A stretch of DNA of 64,000 nucleotides from a virus: the IMG/VR virus record IMGVR_UViG_3300037961_005106, positions 1 to 64,000 of that record, one strand, 5' to 3'. Position numbers and translations under genes: made by a program. This document shows positions 17,922 to 25,872 of the stretch, piece by piece (position 1 is the first letter of the stretch; every line of letters begins with the position of its first letter). Under the pieces are notes generated by a model. That model had not been told where the DNA came from and did no database searches. It was given only the letters and a program-made list of their open reading frames with translations.

Positions 17922-18647
17922 ATGGAGTGCTTGGATCTTATTGCTGTGCCAGTTATGGTTCAGGGTGAGAAATTAGTACGTCATTTCAAGACCATTGATG
18001 TTCCTACAAAGCGCTATTACGTCCTAGATAATTCAATGGGACTAGATCCGTCCGTAGATGAAGCCATCGATTGGATTTGTGATAACAAGCCAGAACACAT
18101 TAAAGAAATCGTTGTCGTTAGTAACAATCAAAACTCTGGGTACCCTGGTGCGGTGAACCAAATCATACGTGACAATACTGATTGTGACCACTGGATTGTC
18201 ACAGGCTTTGATTGGTGGGTAGCTAAAAACCAATATAAAACCCTACTAGAGGTGGATTTTAAAGAGGGGGTATTTTTAGGAGTAGGTATTGACGACATGT
18301 GCGGGTTTATTTTTACGCCAGCCCTTATTGAGAAAGTCGGACTGCTTGATGAGAATTTCTTTCCTGGTTACTTTGAAGACAATGATTACAAACGTCGGAT
18401 TCAGTTAGCTAAAGCCGACGTCATACACCTGCCTTTATTCAATACACACGACAGATCGAGCACTTTAAATAGCTCAAGCAAATTCAAAAAGAAAAATCAA
18501 TATACATTTCAAGAAAATTATATGTATTATGTAAACAAATGGGGCGGAAAACCCGGCCAAGAAAAGTATGAAACTCCCTTCAACAAAGGATTACCCATCA
18601 ACTACTGGGCGTTCAATCCCGCACGTCGAGAAAAACTCCGTTGGTGA
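17922..18647 (+). CDS. Glycosyltransferase, GT2-like (GT-A fold)
   Basis: 241 residues from ATG 17922 (a TTG at 17913 is less likely). N-terminal Rossmann-like segment (DLIAVPVMVQGEKLVRHF, RYYVLDNSMG), then NQNSGYPGAVNQIIRD typical of GT2 enzymes, the Asp-containing VTGFDWWV in place of a canonical DxD, and the acceptor-site FFPGYFEDNDYKRR, a signature of rhamnosyl/GT2 transferases. First gene of a three-gene plus-strand sugar cassette that interrupts the minus-strand block. Target glycan unknown. Confidence 0.85.
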   Translation: MECLDLIAVPVMVQGEKLVRHFKTIDVPTKRYYVLDNSMGLDPSVDEAIDWICDNKPEHIKEIVVVSNNQNSGYPGAVNQIIRDNTDCDHWIVTGFDWWVAKNQYKTLLEVDFKEGVFLGVGIDDMCGFIFTPALIEKVGLLDENFFPGYFEDNDYKRRIQLAKADVIHLPLFNTHDRSSTLNSSSKFKKKNQYTFQENYMYYVNKWGGKPGQEKYETPFNKGLPINYWAFNPARREKLRW

Positions 18648-18648
18648 A

Positions 18649-19791
18649 ATGATTTTATTAAACTTAGGTGTTCAACCTTTGGTTAATAACCTTTGTAAAT
18701 CAAAAGAAGCTGCGCTTAACGCCAAACAATATCAGCTTTGCGCCACAATTGATGATGATCTTTTGGTCAAACTAGATACAACAGTACCTAGTGATGAACT
18801 ATACAAAGATTATTTGTATCACTCTGGCGTAAGCATGCCTTATACCTATCATTGCCGGGAACTGTGGCATGATATTAAACACCTACGACATCAGACCATT
18901 ATTGACATCGGTGGCAATGACGGTACGTTGCTTAGTGCTTTTCAGTCACAAACAAAAGAAAAATTAAATTTATATAATGTAGACGCTAGCGCTTCGTTTA
19001 AAAAAGAAAACGAAACAAAGGGTATTACTTACGTCAACGATTACTTTAATAAGGATACAGACGTACCTAAAGCAGACCTTATTACATCAACAAATGTTTT
19101 TCAGCACACTCCCAATGCTGAAAAGTTTGTTGAAGGCATTGCTGAAAAGCTTGACGGCACCTGGATTCTTGAGTTTCCTTATACATTACGTACGATTCAA
19201 ACACTTCAGTTTGATCAGTTCTACCACGAACATTATTACTACTGGATGGTCAAACCTCTAAAAAAATTATTATCCCAATTTGGTCTTAATATCTATCATG
19301 CAGAAGAAGTAGATATCCATGGGGGATCAATGCGTTTATGGATTACTAACAAAGAATTTTATGCTGATACAGAAGCAGCAGAAAAATTTATTGCACAAGA
19401 AGAAGCCTACGATTATAAATCTTTTTACAGCCAGTCCTATCGAAAAATTATTGATGACAGTGTTTTCTTAAACAAACTAGAAGGCAAGACAGTTTTCTTT
19501 GGGGCAGCAGCAAAAGGTTGTGTCTATTTGAATGCACTGCAAAAGACAGCAGAGAATGGTGAGTATGTTGTTGACGACACACCAGAGAAGCAAGGTAAAT
19601 TTGTACCTGGTACTGGCATGAAAATCCATAGCCGTACGTTCATGCTGGAAGATGAGCCAGATAATGTTGTGATTTTGGCACACAATTTTGCCGGTTACAT
19701 TACAACAAAGTTACGCCACGATGGATATAAAGGTAAGATCATTACAATGATGCCGGACATTTACATCGACGAAGTACAGGATCACCAATGA
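18649..19791 (+). CDS. SAM-dependent C-methyltransferase-like protein
   Basis: 380 residues from the ATG at 18649, which overlaps the end of the GT2 region by a 1-nt gap. The opening LLNLGVQPLVNNLC matches sugar C-methyltransferases; the SAM site is TIIDIGGNDGTLLSAF (DIGxNDG), followed by FQHTPNAEKFVEGI and FDQFYHEHYYYW, also typical. The usual N-terminal zinc-binding Cys cluster is missing. The C-terminal Rossmann-like domain (VFFGAAAKGCVYLNAL) is present. It probably methylates a nucleotide sugar used by neighbouring transferases. Confidence 0.85.
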   Translation: MILLNLGVQPLVNNLCKSKEAALNAKQYQLCATIDDDLLVKLDTTVPSDELYKDYLYHSGVSMPYTYHCRELWHDIKHLRHQTIIDIGGNDGTLLSAFQSQTKEKLNLYNVDASASFKKENETKGITYVNDYFNKDTDVPKADLITSTNVFQHTPNAEKFVEGIAEKLDGTWILEFPYTLRTIQTLQFDQFYHEHYYYWMVKPLKKLLSQFGLNIYHAEEVDIHGGSMRLWITNKEFYADTEAAEKFIAQEEAYDYKSFYSQSYRKIIDDSVFLNKLEGKTVFFGAAAKGCVYLNALQKTAENGEYVVDDTPEKQGKFVPGTGMKIHSRTFMLEDEPDNVVILAHNFAGYITTKLRHDGYKGKIITMMPDIYIDEVQDHQ

Positions 19792-21095
19792 AATATGCAG
19801 TGTTTTATCATGTCTTCCCAGGTGATAACTGGGAGGACATGTATCTAGAACAATTAGGTGCCCTCCTTGCAAGTAAGCTTTATGAACAACTGGATCATTT
19901 CTACATTGGGTTTAACGGCAGCCTTGACTTATTGTCTCTTCCAGGTAAAGCTATTGCGTGCGAGAATCAGAATAAGCAGGAGGAGACTGAGACGTTAGAA
20001 GCACTACATCAATGGTGCAAAGAGAATGATGATGCCGCTGTGCTGTATATGCACACTAAAGGTGTATCACGTCGAACACAATACACTGATGACTGGCGTC
20101 ATCTAATGGAATTTTTCTGTATTCATCAATGGGAAGAATGTCTCAATCGTCTTGTTTTAGGTGATACTGCATTGAAACCACCGTCAGATGTAGTCGGTGT
20201 TAACTGGCAAGAACAAACATCAATGGGTTATCACCCTCATTTCTCTGGTGGTTTTTGGTGGGCTAAGTCTAGTTATGTAGCTGGGTTATCAGATGAATAT
20301 CTAAAGCATCCCAATCGTTATTGGCGAGAGTTTTGGATTGGTACAGGAGAACCTATTGCTAGTAATTTGTGGGAAAGTAATTTAAATCGTATTGATAAAG
20401 CGATGCATTACACACAACCTTATGAGAAAAAATTGTATAGTAATAGATATTTAAACGAACAAGTGATGAAACAAAGAAACAAGTGGGAGGAACCTGATAC
20501 TGGCCTTGTCAAACTGATTGACAATTTAAATGTTAACGGATTTGAAGTAGCTGGAGGAACAGATAAAAATACAATCCATAACTACACAGGTATTTATGCA
20601 GAATTGTTAAAGCCTTATCGTGAGAAACAACGAGGCACTCTGTTAGAAATTGGCGTACAACATGGAGGATCTTCCTTGTTGTGGCATGAATATCTACCCC
20701 AGTTTTATTTGTTCCTTTCAGATATCCAGGATATTGTTCCTGATTCTATCTGGGATCAAATGGACCCTGATCGTTATGACTTCTATCAAGGTGATGCATA
20801 CAACGGAGGCAGCTTAAAAATGTTTTCTGATGAATGCGCAGAAGGATTTGATGTGATTATTGATGATGGACCACATACATTACAGTCACAAGTATTTGCT
20901 GTTGAGCATTATTACCCAATGGTTAAACCTGGTGGTGTTCTAATCATTGAAGATATCCAAGATATTAATCATGTCGATGTATTAACCGAAGCTGTACCAG
21001 AAGAAGAACGTAACAACATAAGAGTTTATGACAACCGCCCTAGTCGTGGTCGTTACGATGACATTATTTGGGCTATAGTTGCACCAGCCCGATAG
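19788..21095 (+). CDS. Fusion: GT-like domain plus class I methyltransferase
   Basis: 435 residues, starting in an ATGA overlap with the previous gene. Residues 1-~230 carry LYMHTKGVSRR, DVVGVNWQEQ and HFSGGFWWAKSSYV, a domain seen in polysaccharide-related proteins of viruses and bacteria. Residues ~270-435 are a macrocin O-methyltransferase or cephalosporin-hydroxylase-like SAM domain: LLEIGVQHGGSSLLW, FDVIIDDGPHTLQSQ, YYPMVKPGGVLIIEDI. It likely couples transfer and methylation on one glycan. Ends just before a strong terminator. Confidence 0.82.
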   Translation: MKYAVFYHVFPGDNWEDMYLEQLGALLASKLYEQLDHFYIGFNGSLDLLSLPGKAIACENQNKQEETETLEALHQWCKENDDAAVLYMHTKGVSRRTQYTDDWRHLMEFFCIHQWEECLNRLVLGDTALKPPSDVVGVNWQEQTSMGYHPHFSGGFWWAKSSYVAGLSDEYLKHPNRYWREFWIGTGEPIASNLWESNLNRIDKAMHYTQPYEKKLYSNRYLNEQVMKQRNKWEEPDTGLVKLIDNLNVNGFEVAGGTDKNTIHNYTGIYAELLKPYREKQRGTLLEIGVQHGGSSLLWHEYLPQFYLFLSDIQDIVPDSIWDQMDPDRYDFYQGDAYNGGSLKMFSDECAEGFDVIIDDGPHTLQSQVFAVEHYYPMVKPGGVLIIEDIQDINHVDVLTEAVPEEERNNIRVYDNRPSRGRYDDIIWAIVAPAR

Positions 21096-21153
21096 TCGAA
21101 GGGCTTTAACTTCTAGTACAAGATGTTCAAGACGGGACGGTTAAGGAATAAAT

Positions 21154-21177
21154 AGCGGGCTAGTCACCCGCTTTTTT
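21154..21177 (+). terminator. Rho-independent terminator after sugar cassette
   Basis: GCGGG and CCCGC pair around a 7-nt loop and are followed by six T. It ends the plus-strand cassette 17922-21095, which therefore behaves as an autonomous transcription unit. Confidence 0.85.
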
Positions 21178-21206
21178 GTTATCATTTAGAAAAGTAAATA
21201 CTTTTA

Positions 21207-21467
21207 GTGTCTTCTCGTAAACGTAATCTTAAACATCGGTATGGGATTACAGAACAAGAATATGATGAAATGGCAGCCGCACAAAATCATTGCTGCAAGA
21301 TTTGTAAGTGTAAACCAATTAAATCTTTGTACGTAGACCATTGCCATAGCACTAATAAAGTGCGTGGTCTTTTATGTCACAATTGCAACGTAGCTTTGGG
21401 CCATATGAATGATGACCCAAAACAATTATTAAATGCAGTGGAGTATCTTAGTTCTTGCGTAGCGTAG
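21207..21467 (+). CDS. Recombination endonuclease VII-like HNH nuclease
   Basis: 86 residues with a GTG start. All EndoVII landmarks are present: YGITEQEYDEM, the zinc pair CCKICKC, VDHCHSTNKVRGLLCHNCN (DHxH plus second CxxC) and the helical end LNAVEYLSS. T4 EndoVII resolves branched DNA before packaging. It lacks the long C-terminal region of T4 gp49, like many small phage versions. Converges on the Dps-like gene with a 20-bp overlap. Confidence 0.88.
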   Translation: MSSRKRNLKHRYGITEQEYDEMAAAQNHCCKICKCKPIKSLYVDHCHSTNKVRGLLCHNCNVALGHMNDDPKQLLNAVEYLSSCVA

Positions 21468-21987
21468 CTTTAATCATCCAAGAAGATTTGAATGCATCTT
21501 CGATAAGTTCCCCACAATAATTTTCAATGTCGTAAGCTTCTTGCTTAGCCGCTAGCTTGGCAACCTTTTTGCAGTTCATTCCAAACTCTTCAAGGTTCTT
21601 ATAATAGACATAGAGCATTGATCCACCAGCATATGAATCAATATGATCAAATTTTTTATACGCACTAAACAAACCTTTGCAACACATTGGCATCATGAAA
21701 TCAAGAGAGCGCACCAATTCGCCAAGGCGATCCAGTTGTTCCTGGTGCTTCTCATATTGTTTCTTGGTGAACTTATGCACACCAAAAAAATTAGCTGCTT
21801 CGTAGTTGAAGTGTATCAAATGAGATTGCAACATGAGGTGCGCCACCTCACTAGAAAGATTGATGAGTTCATTGGCAAGTCTTCCTACGGGTTCACGCTT
21901 ACTCTTGGGCTGTGGATCATTGGATACTGGATCCTCTTGCCGCTCTACAGTTTGTTCAGGTTGTTCCAAAGGGATTCCACTATACAT
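21448..21987 (-). CDS. Dps-like ferritin-family protein
   Basis: 179 residues. After a ~40-residue Pro/Lys tail, the four-helix region aligns with bacterial Dps: HFNYEAANFFGVHKF matches the HWNxRGANFxAVHEM helix, and QLDRLGELV matches HLDTMAERA. Thus the ferroxidase residues His51, His63, Asp78 and Glu82 (E. coli numbering) are kept and Asp67 is Lys. The C-terminal helices (VAKLAAKQEAYDIENYC ... SSWMIKATL) also fit. Dps binds DNA and oxidises iron to prevent peroxide damage; a phage copy could protect or compact DNA. Confidence 0.75.
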   Translation of the reverse strand: MYSGIPLEQPEQTVERQEDPVSNDPQPKSKREPVGRLANELINLSSEVAHLMLQSHLIHFNYEAANFFGVHKFTKKQYEKHQEQLDRLGELVRSLDFMMPMCCKGLFSAYKKFDHIDSYAGGSMLYVYYKNLEEFGMNCKKVAKLAAKQEAYDIENYCGELIEDAFKSSWMIKATLRKN

Positions 21988-22031
21988 AGCCCAGCTATTA
22001 TATTGTTGTTTTCTATTCTACTAAGATAGAT

Positions 22032-22202
22032 ATGGAGGAGTTACGTGAGTTATTAGAAAAGAATGAAGACGATTACTTTCTTCTTCCACACTATGGATTA
22101 ATAGCTGATTGGTACCAAAGATATTGGCAGCTACATGAAGTTGTAGCAAAACATATAGAATATAATGAATATTACATACCAGACAATATAGAAAGAGATT
22201 GA
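22032..22202 (+). CDS. Small Tyr/Trp-rich protein
   Basis: 56 residues, MEELRELLEKNEDDYF then aromatic-rich (LIADWYQRYWQLHE, YNEYYIPD). First of a coupled set of small plus-strand genes (22032-22717). No domain recognised. Confidence 0.55.
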   Translation: MEELRELLEKNEDDYFLLPHYGLIADWYQRYWQLHEVVAKHIEYNEYYIPDNIERD

Positions 22203-22420
22203 ATCTATCGCAAAAAGAAAAGGTACTTTTAAGTTTTTTAGGAGTAATTTTTGCGTCTCAATTATTTTTCTTGGGTCATTCTTTGTTCTATTGCATGGAC
22301 CATGGCGGTCTAAAGGCATGCCCAGAAATGGGTAAAAGATTAGAGATGACATTTGCTGGACAAGTGGCTACTGTGTTAGCTCTCATTACAAACATCGGAA
22401 CCGGGAGGTCTAGTAAATGA
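22199..22420 (+). CDS. Small membrane protein
   Basis: About 73 residues with a TTG start overlapping the previous TGA. Hydrophobic segment KVLLSFLGVIFASQLFFLGHSLF and a second weaker one (QVATVLALITNIG), suggesting two membrane passes with Cys residues between. Unknown function; coupled to its neighbours by 4-nt overlaps. Confidence 0.55.
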   Translation: MNLSQKEKVLLSFLGVIFASQLFFLGHSLFYCMDHGGLKACPEMGKRLEMTFAGQVATVLALITNIGTGRSSK

Positions 22421-22590
22421 AACCATTAAAACAATATAAAAAATTACAAACACTTAATGTAAAAGCTGAGCGTTGTTTATCGAGAGAAGAAGCTCAACGG
22501 CTTATTCGTAAAGCAGACAAGGCTCAACGTAAACTTGACTTTGCTAATTACTGTGGATCAATACACAAGGGACAATTGGGAGAAAATTAA
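22417..22590 (+). CDS. Small basic protein
   Basis: 57 residues, Lys/Arg/Gln-rich and helical (SREEAQRLIRKADKAQRKLD). Starts in an ATGA overlap with the membrane protein gene. No domain recognised. Confidence 0.5.
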   Translation: MKPLKQYKKLQTLNVKAERCLSREEAQRLIRKADKAQRKLDFANYCGSIHKGQLGEN

Positions 22591-22717
22591 AACCCACCTT
22601 GAAGCGGTGGGTCAAACAAACAATATGTTTTATAAAAGAGCACAAGCTATTATTAATGATCAGTCTGATCCTTTGAAGCACCCGTCACTAACCACTGAAG
22701 ATCAAGAAGAGTCCTAA
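22553..22717 (+). CDS. Small protein, start uncertain
   Basis: Possible 54-residue product from GTG 22553 (TTG 22541 and 22535 are alternatives): DQYTRDNWEKIKTHLEAVGQ and a polar tail. It overlaps the previous gene by 38 nt and the convergent minus gene by 65 nt, so it is the least certain of this small set. Confidence 0.4.
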   Translation: MDQYTRDNWEKIKTHLEAVGQTNNMFYKRAQAIINDQSDPLKHPSLTTEDQEES

Positions 22718-22850
22718 GTTCAGCGTTGTGCCAGGCAATTTGTTTAACAATAGCTTCATTTAAAGCATCATAAATTTCTTGTGCGGTAAACATTTCTGTT
22801 GCCCCACAGATGATGTCTTCAAAGTCAGAGACAAGATCATTATTAATCAT
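22653..22850 (-). CDS. Small acidic helical protein
   Basis: 65 residues (MINNDLVSDFEDIICGATEMFTAQEIYDALNEAI). ATG overlaps the end of the upstream gene by 8 nt. No domain recognised; cotranscribed with the genes at 22843-23306. Confidence 0.6.
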   Translation of the reverse strand: MINNDLVSDFEDIICGATEMFTAQEIYDALNEAIVKQIAWHNAELRTLLDLQWLVTGASKDQTDH

Positions 22851-23115
22851 GGAGGGTAGCCATAAACTGCTCTCCTTTTTTTAATTCCTCCATGTTAATG
22901 AATTGTTCAATCGCATTTAAACGATCGAAATACATTTGACGACAAGTAGGACCAGCTTCTTTTAAACAGAAGTCTTGCCAAAGTCCAGTGTAAACACCAT
23001 GAAGAGGATGGTCTTTTGACTCACGCCCAGAGCACTTGTACATGTGTGCCATAAATGTTACTCTTTGCTGTTGCTCAGTAACATTCCAGCCCTGAAGGTA
23101 GGAAGTGTCCATCAT
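22843..23115 (-). CDS. Conserved small phage protein
   Basis: 90 residues with the pattern MYKCSGRESKDHPLHGVYTGLWQDFC, which I recognise as a recurring cyanophage small-protein motif without known function. Starts in an ATGA overlap with the next upstream gene. Confidence 0.65.
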   Translation of the reverse strand: MMDTSYLQGWNVTEQQQRVTFMAHMYKCSGRESKDHPLHGVYTGLWQDFCLKEAGPTCRQMYFDRLNAIEQFINMEELKKGEQFMATLHD

Positions 23116-23306
23116 TCACCAATTACTTCAACTGATTTTACATCGGTGAACAAGCCTTGCACGGTACCATTTCGCATTTCCCATAAAGAATCAATTAAAT
23201 CATCATGGACAATCTCTGCAAATTCTTTAGCGGTACGTCCTTGAAAAGGATCGTATTCAATTTCAATATCAACAGAGAATGTAATCTGAGCGATAGGTTT
23301 GGTCAC
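23112..23306 (-). CDS. Small acidic protein
   Basis: 64 residues, beta then helical: ITFSVDIEIEYDPFQGRTAKEFAEIVHDDLID. No domain recognised. First gene of a coupled minus-strand trio ending at 22653. Confidence 0.6.
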   Translation of the reverse strand: MTKPIAQITFSVDIEIEYDPFQGRTAKEFAEIVHDDLIDSLWEMRNGTVQGLFTDVKSVEVIGE

Positions 23307-23335
23307 TGATCAGTAAGTTACTTTTTAAAATTATA

Positions 23336-23608
23336 TTACTTATCTAGTAAATGTTCTAGGTTATTTACCTTGGAATCTTGATAGTAACCTAAACGTGATT
23401 GAATGATGTTGACATAGTTAATAGCAGCATCAACAAGGTCTTCAGCATCAAGAGAAGAAGAGACGTGCTCATTAGCAAGCAGGCCAGCCACTAACGTGGT
23501 GACCTGCCATTCAAGCTTGTTACCAATTAAAGCCGGGAGAGGAGTGCCACCTTTCGTAAAATGATCGAGGATGTAGTAAATATGTTCCTCGTAATTTTTT
23601 GAATTCAT
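23336..23608 (-). CDS. Small protein of unknown function
   Basis: 90 residues, mainly helical (MNSKNYEEHIYYILDHFTKGG, LDAEDLVDAAINYVNIIQS). AGGAGT precedes the ATG, one of the few clear Shine-Dalgarno sites in this block. No domain recognised. Confidence 0.6.
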   Translation of the reverse strand: MNSKNYEEHIYYILDHFTKGGTPLPALIGNKLEWQVTTLVAGLLANEHVSSSLDAEDLVDAAINYVNIIQSRLGYYQDSKVNNLEHLLDK

Positions 23609-23623
23609 GACACTCCTTTTCGA

Positions 23624-23944
23624 CTATCCTACCGCAACTTGCATGTAATACCAGTAAGCATTAGCTGCATTGTTGTGATAGCGCTTGGCCTTCATTAGCT
23701 TTAGTTTGTGTTCTCGAAAGTCATCTACCTTACTGTCGTTGTAAGGAACTTCCTGTTCGTTTTCCAAAGCAATTTCTTGATCAACAATTGTAAGTTGAAG
23801 ATCAATATCTTCTACTGCTTGGCGTGAACACTGCATACGCAACTCAGCATCTTTAATGTTTTTAGGTACATCAAGATTTTGATAGAAGCTTGCTTGTAGA
23901 TTTGGATGGTGTTTGATCCAGGATGATTCGAGTTCTGATGGCAT
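23624..23944 (-). CDS. Conserved small phage protein
   Basis: 106 residues from the ATG at 23944 (MPSELESSWIKHHPNL). The segment LDVPKNIKDAELRMQCSRQAVEDIDLQL has the look of a conserved helical phage protein that follows Gp157-like genes. It overlaps the upstream gene's end by 74 nt, so the true start may be somewhat later. Confidence 0.65.
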   Translation of the reverse strand: MPSELESSWIKHHPNLQASFYQNLDVPKNIKDAELRMQCSRQAVEDIDLQLTIVDQEIALENEQEVPYNDSKVDDFREHKLKLMKAKRYHNNAANAYWYYMQVAVG

Positions 23945-24542
23945 AGTTTGGTACGATTTTGACTCCCGTGGGAAGTAGTTCACCTTTTTCGTAGGCGTTG
24001 AAAATGGCATCTGGATTAGGTATGGTTTCAAATTTAACCTTTTCGTCAGTGTACAAAACATCCCCATCAATGTTTGTACAATCAGTTAAGGTTGTGGTCT
24101 TCTTCACCATAGCGTACTTGGTACGTTCGTCAGCAGACCAGTCATCAACAGCACTAGAAATTTCTAATTTATCTTTGACGGGTGAAATAGTAAATTCATA
24201 ATCTTTACCTATGAGCTTATTGTCTTTTGCAAAACCTCTACGCCTTAACTCCATAAGCATGGAACGCATAGAGTTAACTTGTGCTTGATGATGTTTGATT
24301 GCATCATCAATTTCCTTTTTAATTTCTTTGCCACGTTCTACTGCAGCTTCATTCTTTTTGATTTGATAGTAAAGACCATCAATTTTTCTAGAACGAAGAA
24401 GAGAACAAGCTTCTAGTTCAGCAAGAACTAACTCTTGAGATTCAGGTGTAAGAAAATCAAAGCTACTTTTTAATGCAGCATGATGTTGATACAACTCAAA
24501 TGTATTGAGCTTATCAAGTTTGGTTGAAGTGATCTGAGTCAT
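23871..24542 (-). CDS. Coiled-coil protein, possibly Gp157-like
   Basis: 223 residues. Long central coiled coil (IKKNEAAVERGKEIKKEIDDAIKHHQAQVNSMRSML) then a beta region DYEFTISPVKDKLEISS and a C-terminal segment where an ageing pattern KGELLPTGVKIVPNYAIR resembles the end of siphovirus Gp157/Gam-like proteins. Such proteins are linked to phage recombination; assignment here is tentative. Start overlaps the 37-residue gene upstream (ATGA). Confidence 0.6.
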   Translation of the reverse strand: MTQITSTKLDKLNTFELYQHHAALKSSFDFLTPESQELVLAELEACSLLRSRKIDGLYYQIKKNEAAVERGKEIKKEIDDAIKHHQAQVNSMRSMLMELRRRGFAKDNKLIGKDYEFTISPVKDKLEISSAVDDWSADERTKYAMVKKTTTLTDCTNIDGDVLYTDEKVKFETIPNPDAIFNAYEKGELLPTGVKIVPNYAIRTRIILDQTPSKSTSKLLSKS

Positions 24543-24652
24543 GAGAAGAAAGAAGTGACATAGTTAATAGCAAAAGCACAAGCTGCTCCCATAGCTGCAT
24601 ACGCAACTTCACGGAACAAATCTGTAGCTACACCAAGAACGAAACCAAACAT
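24539..24652 (-). CDS. Tiny hydrophobic protein
   Basis: 37 residues (MFGFVLGVATDLFREVAYAAMG then ACAFAINYVTSFFS), amphipathic to hydrophobic throughout and probably membrane bound. Its TGA overlaps the next ATG. It lies 25 nt downstream of leader element L1 copy 1, the same distance seen for other L1-led genes, which supports it as a real gene. Confidence 0.55.
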   Translation of the reverse strand: MFGFVLGVATDLFREVAYAAMGAACAFAINYVTSFFS

Positions 24653-24677
24653 TGAATGAAATGATAAAGGGTTGACG

Positions 24678-24702
24678 CTAGGGCTTACGCAAAGCTGCCT
24701 AG
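24678..24702 (-). promoter_or_regulatory. Leader element L1, copy 1
   Basis: Minus-strand reading: CTAGGCA ... GTAAGCCCTAG with a 5-bp outer stem. It contains the TAG stop of the upstream gene and lies 25 nt before the 37-residue gene's ATG. On the plus strand the stem is followed by eight T, so it might also terminate plus-strand readthrough. Confidence 0.65.
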
Positions 24703-25634
24703 TTTTTTTTATTGAAGAAAGGTTTAAGTTGAGTTAATGCTGGAGCAGGGAAAGGAATGAATTCGTTTTCAAGCATAGCTTCAAACAAAGACCAAGCATC
24801 GTGTTGGCTATACCTTGTATCTTTGCGATACAGCTTCCACTTATTAAGAGGAGCCATTTGGCCAGACGTTGTGTAGAGAACTTGGAACTGACCAAGCTCT
24901 TGTCCTTCCCCTGGAGGAGCATACGACCAAGCTGTTGCCTTCTGACTCATCGTGCCACGTGCTGAATCAAATAGAGCAGCCCGTTTAGAAAGGAGTTCTC
25001 GCCAACGATTGATCCAAGTCAAGTGTTTACATGTAGGCTCATAGCCAGGGATTTCGGCTTGGATTTCTTTTAGGTGTAACTTTTGTTGCAAGAAAGAACC
25101 ACAAGAACATTGAGGAGAATGATCTGGTTCAGTGGCAACTTCATCTGAATCATCAATACTTAAGGGAGGATTTGGATATAAGACACCATCAGGTGCAACC
25201 AAATAGCCAAAAGAATAATCAGGATTTTCTAAGAAAGCTTTCATGCCTTCTTCGTTTTGAATGTGATCAAGTTTATCTCCCCAACGTTGTTGCATAATTG
25301 ATTGAGGTAAACGATATGATCCTTGAAATTGATAGTTCCAACCTTTGAATAAGACATAACAGTTGTTACGCCAAAAGCTTGGCCCCTTTAAATCAGGCCC
25401 AAGATATGAAAAGAAGTCAGGACAACGTGAACGAAAATCTTTGAAAGAATCTTTTACTTTTTGTTTGTCATATTCTTTTTCGGTTCCATCATTGTAAACA
25501 ACAACCAAGTTGTTATCAACCATACAAATAGCAGAGATATCTGTATCATCAAAGTCATCAAAGGCTCTTCTAATATTTGAACGGGAATAAATAATAGATT
25601 GACCAGAATTAAGTTGTTCAATAGTTGAAGTCAT
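24699..25634 (-). CDS. SWIM-type zinc-finger protein
   Basis: 311 residues. The centre holds CSCGSFLQQ ... PTCKHLTW, a CxC-xn-CxH SWIM zinc finger (~residues 180-210), known for DNA or protein binding. The N-terminal half has YNDGTEKEYDKQKVKDSFKDF and GWNYQFQGSYRLP; the C-terminal half FQVLYTTSGQMAPLNKWKLY. The rest matches nothing I know. Divergent from a small plus-strand gene with a 31-bp AT-rich gap; sits in the replication block. Confidence 0.7.
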   Translation of the reverse strand: MTSTIEQLNSGQSIIYSRSNIRRAFDDFDDTDISAICMVDNNLVVVYNDGTEKEYDKQKVKDSFKDFRSRCPDFFSYLGPDLKGPSFWRNNCYVLFKGWNYQFQGSYRLPQSIMQQRWGDKLDHIQNEEGMKAFLENPDYSFGYLVAPDGVLYPNPPLSIDDSDEVATEPDHSPQCSCGSFLQQKLHLKEIQAEIPGYEPTCKHLTWINRWRELLSKRAALFDSARGTMSQKATAWSYAPPGEGQELGQFQVLYTTSGQMAPLNKWKLYRKDTRYSQHDAWSLFEAMLENEFIPFPAPALTQLKPFFNKKN

Positions 25635-25665
25635 GGTTAGAATGAGTTAAATTAAATTAGATTAA

Positions 25666-25872
25666 ATGGCACTGAGCTTTGAATCAAGTCCAGAAGAAGA
25701 GTTCTGGAGTGTACGAATGAATCGTCACATTGAAGACTGTAGCTCAGTCAGTGAATTAAAGCAGATCGCTACGTTGCTTGTCAAGCTTGCAGCGACCCGC
25801 CAGTGCGTGATCAAAGGTCTAGTAAAAGAATCACTAGACCGTATGGAATCAGAATTTATTATCGGCTCCTAG
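25666..25872 (+). CDS. Small helical protein of cyanobacterial type
   Basis: 68 residues, MALSFESSPEEEFWSVRMNRHIEDCSSVSELKQIA then LLVKLAATRQCVIKGLVKESL. The helix pair resembles a short conserved protein common in cyanobacteria and cyanophages. A lone plus-strand gene; its end overlaps the convergent minus gene by 24 bp. Confidence 0.6.
   Translation: MALSFESSPEEEFWSVRMNRHIEDCSSVSELKQIATLLVKLAATRQCVIKGLVKESLDRMESEFIIGS

Noticed and set aside
21100-21150. Attachment site near the sugar cassette end
   Set aside because: No integrase or flanking direct repeats were seen, so no integration site can be supported.
24678-24710. L1 copy 1 as a simple plus-strand terminator
   Set aside because: It has a T-run on the plus side, but the other eight copies do not and no plus-strand gene ends there; kept as an L1 member with a note.
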